6,518 nt of DNA from Dehalococcoidales bacterium (GTDB lineage: Bacteria > Chloroflexota > Dehalococcoidia > Dehalococcoidales > RBG-16-60-22): contig DAOVRI010000099.1 in the NCBI GenBank assembly GCA_030628245.1, forward strand, positions 1-6,518. Direction: 5' to 3'. Shown piece after piece: positions 6,130 through 6,518 of the stretch. A program made the position numbers and the translations under genes. Under the pieces are notes generated by a model. The model was not told where the DNA came from. It saw only the letters and a program-made list of their open reading frames with translations, and ran no database searches. How positions within the stretch are numbered: position 1 is the stretch's first letter; every line of letters begins with the position of its first letter.

Positions 6130-6188
6130 CGCCGCCTCCAAGCTCTTTGTTCTAGCCGGGGGCGGTGTCTTTCCCAGTCTGGGGCTTT
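6130..6188 (+). terminator. Possible terminator of the AprA/AprB-like operon
   Basis: A GC-rich hairpin pairs 6130-6139 with 6158-6167: ten pairs, core CCGCCTCC with GGGGGCGG, two G-T wobbles. It is followed closely by a small hairpin, CCCA-GTC-TGGG (6173-6183), and GCTTTTGCTT. The T-tract is short, and the structure lies about 100 bases after the ferredoxin stop, so this is tentative. Confidence 0.38.
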
Positions 6189-6417
6189 TGCTTATCTATA
6201 CAGCCATCAGAACCATCTGTAATTTACAATAAAATCATTTATCTTTCTTGAAGGTTAAATTCTACCTTTCCATTTTCTCTAATATATAAACGTTTTCTGT
6301 GTAAAAGTCACACTAAGCCATTTCGTTCAACCGAGCTTGAAAGCAAGACTAAAAGTTATTTAGGATACCAATCACCTGCTCAAGAAGCAATAGTAATACT
6401 TACCCCCCTAAATTTAG
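6189..6417. other. AT-rich intergenic region
   Basis: No gene is visible in the stretch from the ferredoxin stop at 6031 to the next start at 6471, and this part is clearly richer in A and T than the coding regions. A weak hairpin, AAGGT (6251-6255) with ACCTT (6264-6268), is the only other structure noted. The upstream part holds the possible terminator. The downstream part leads into a promoter-like box. Confidence 0.5.
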
Positions 6418-6423
6418 TATAAT
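6418..6423 (+). promoter_or_regulatory. TATAAT -10 box before the last gene
   Basis: A perfect TATAAT lies 48 bases before the ATG at 6471, within AT-rich DNA. No convincing -35 box stands 16-18 bases upstream, where the sequence is AATACT or similar. It is probably the promoter of the gene running off the right edge. Confidence 0.45.
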
Positions 6424-6470
6424 TCGTGGTGGCAGGTCAGACGAATGAAGGAGGATAATAAGAATAGCAT

Positions 6471-6518
6471 ATGGCAGAGAAAGATGAACGCGAAAAGGAA
6501 AAATCATTCATAAAGGGA
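6471..6518 (+). CDS. Start of an unidentified gene, truncated by the window edge
   Basis: An ATG at 6471 opens a frame that stays open to the window end, giving 16 highly charged residues beginning MAEKDEREKEK. That is too short to identify. An AAGGAGG ribosome site at 6448-6454 is 16 bases upstream, farther than usual. A competing ATG at 6445, overlapping the ribosome site, gives only a 22-codon peptide that stops at 6513. The 6471 frame is preferred because it remains open, but the start is uncertain. Confidence 0.45.
   Translation, partial: MAEKDEREKEKSFIKG

Noticed and set aside
1..6518. CRISPR array, insertion sequence or transposase
   Set aside because: No regularly spaced repeats, terminal inverted repeats or transposase-like protein were seen.

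Overview
The window looks like a stretch of an anaerobic bacterial chromosome. Bacterial features are strong AAGGAGG ribosome binding sites, TATAAT-type promoter boxes, a TTG start and a tRNA-Leu gene that encodes its own CCA end. Two sets of iron-sulfur flavoprotein genes with no membrane anchor suggest a strict anaerobe. An organism related to Dehalococcoidia (Chloroflexota) would fit, but that is only a low-confidence impression from gene style.

Left arm (1-2850, minus strand): a tight three-gene operon, read from right to left. It encodes a fumarate reductase/succinate dehydrogenase-like iron-sulfur subunit, a FrdA/SdhA-like flavoprotein that keeps the dicarboxylate active-site motifs, and a small protein with two [4Fe-4S] motifs that resembles HdrC-type subunits. 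No membrane cytochrome b subunit is seen. The arrangement recalls anchor-less fumarate reductases that work with heterodisulfide-reductase-like partners. The operon probably continues past the left edge.

Middle (2923-3724): an intact tRNA-Leu(GAG), preceded on the same strand by a tRNA-Trp(CCA)-like gene. The second gene has a good 3' half but a shortened, unpairable D-arm/anticodon-stem region. A plausible promoter for the pair lies just upstream. About 600 bases follow with no convincing gene, but with an 11-bp tandem repeat and possible decayed sequence.

Right arm (3725-6031, plus strand): a two-gene operon for a 651-residue flavoprotein with the overall architecture of adenylylsulfate (APS) reductase alpha subunit AprA, and a 98-residue ferredoxin resembling a short AprB. 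The APS/AMP-site region differs from true AprA. No ATP sulfurylase or Qmo gene is visible, so the natural substrate is probably not APS. Downstream (6032-6470) is an AT-rich intergenic region with a possible terminator and a TATAAT box, then the first 16 codons of another gene that runs off the window.

Taken together, two different FrdA-superfamily electron-transfer modules diverge from a tRNA locus. Each would pass electrons between a substrate bound at FAD and a chain of Fe-S clusters. The first is readable as fumarate/succinate chemistry. The second has no assignable substrate.
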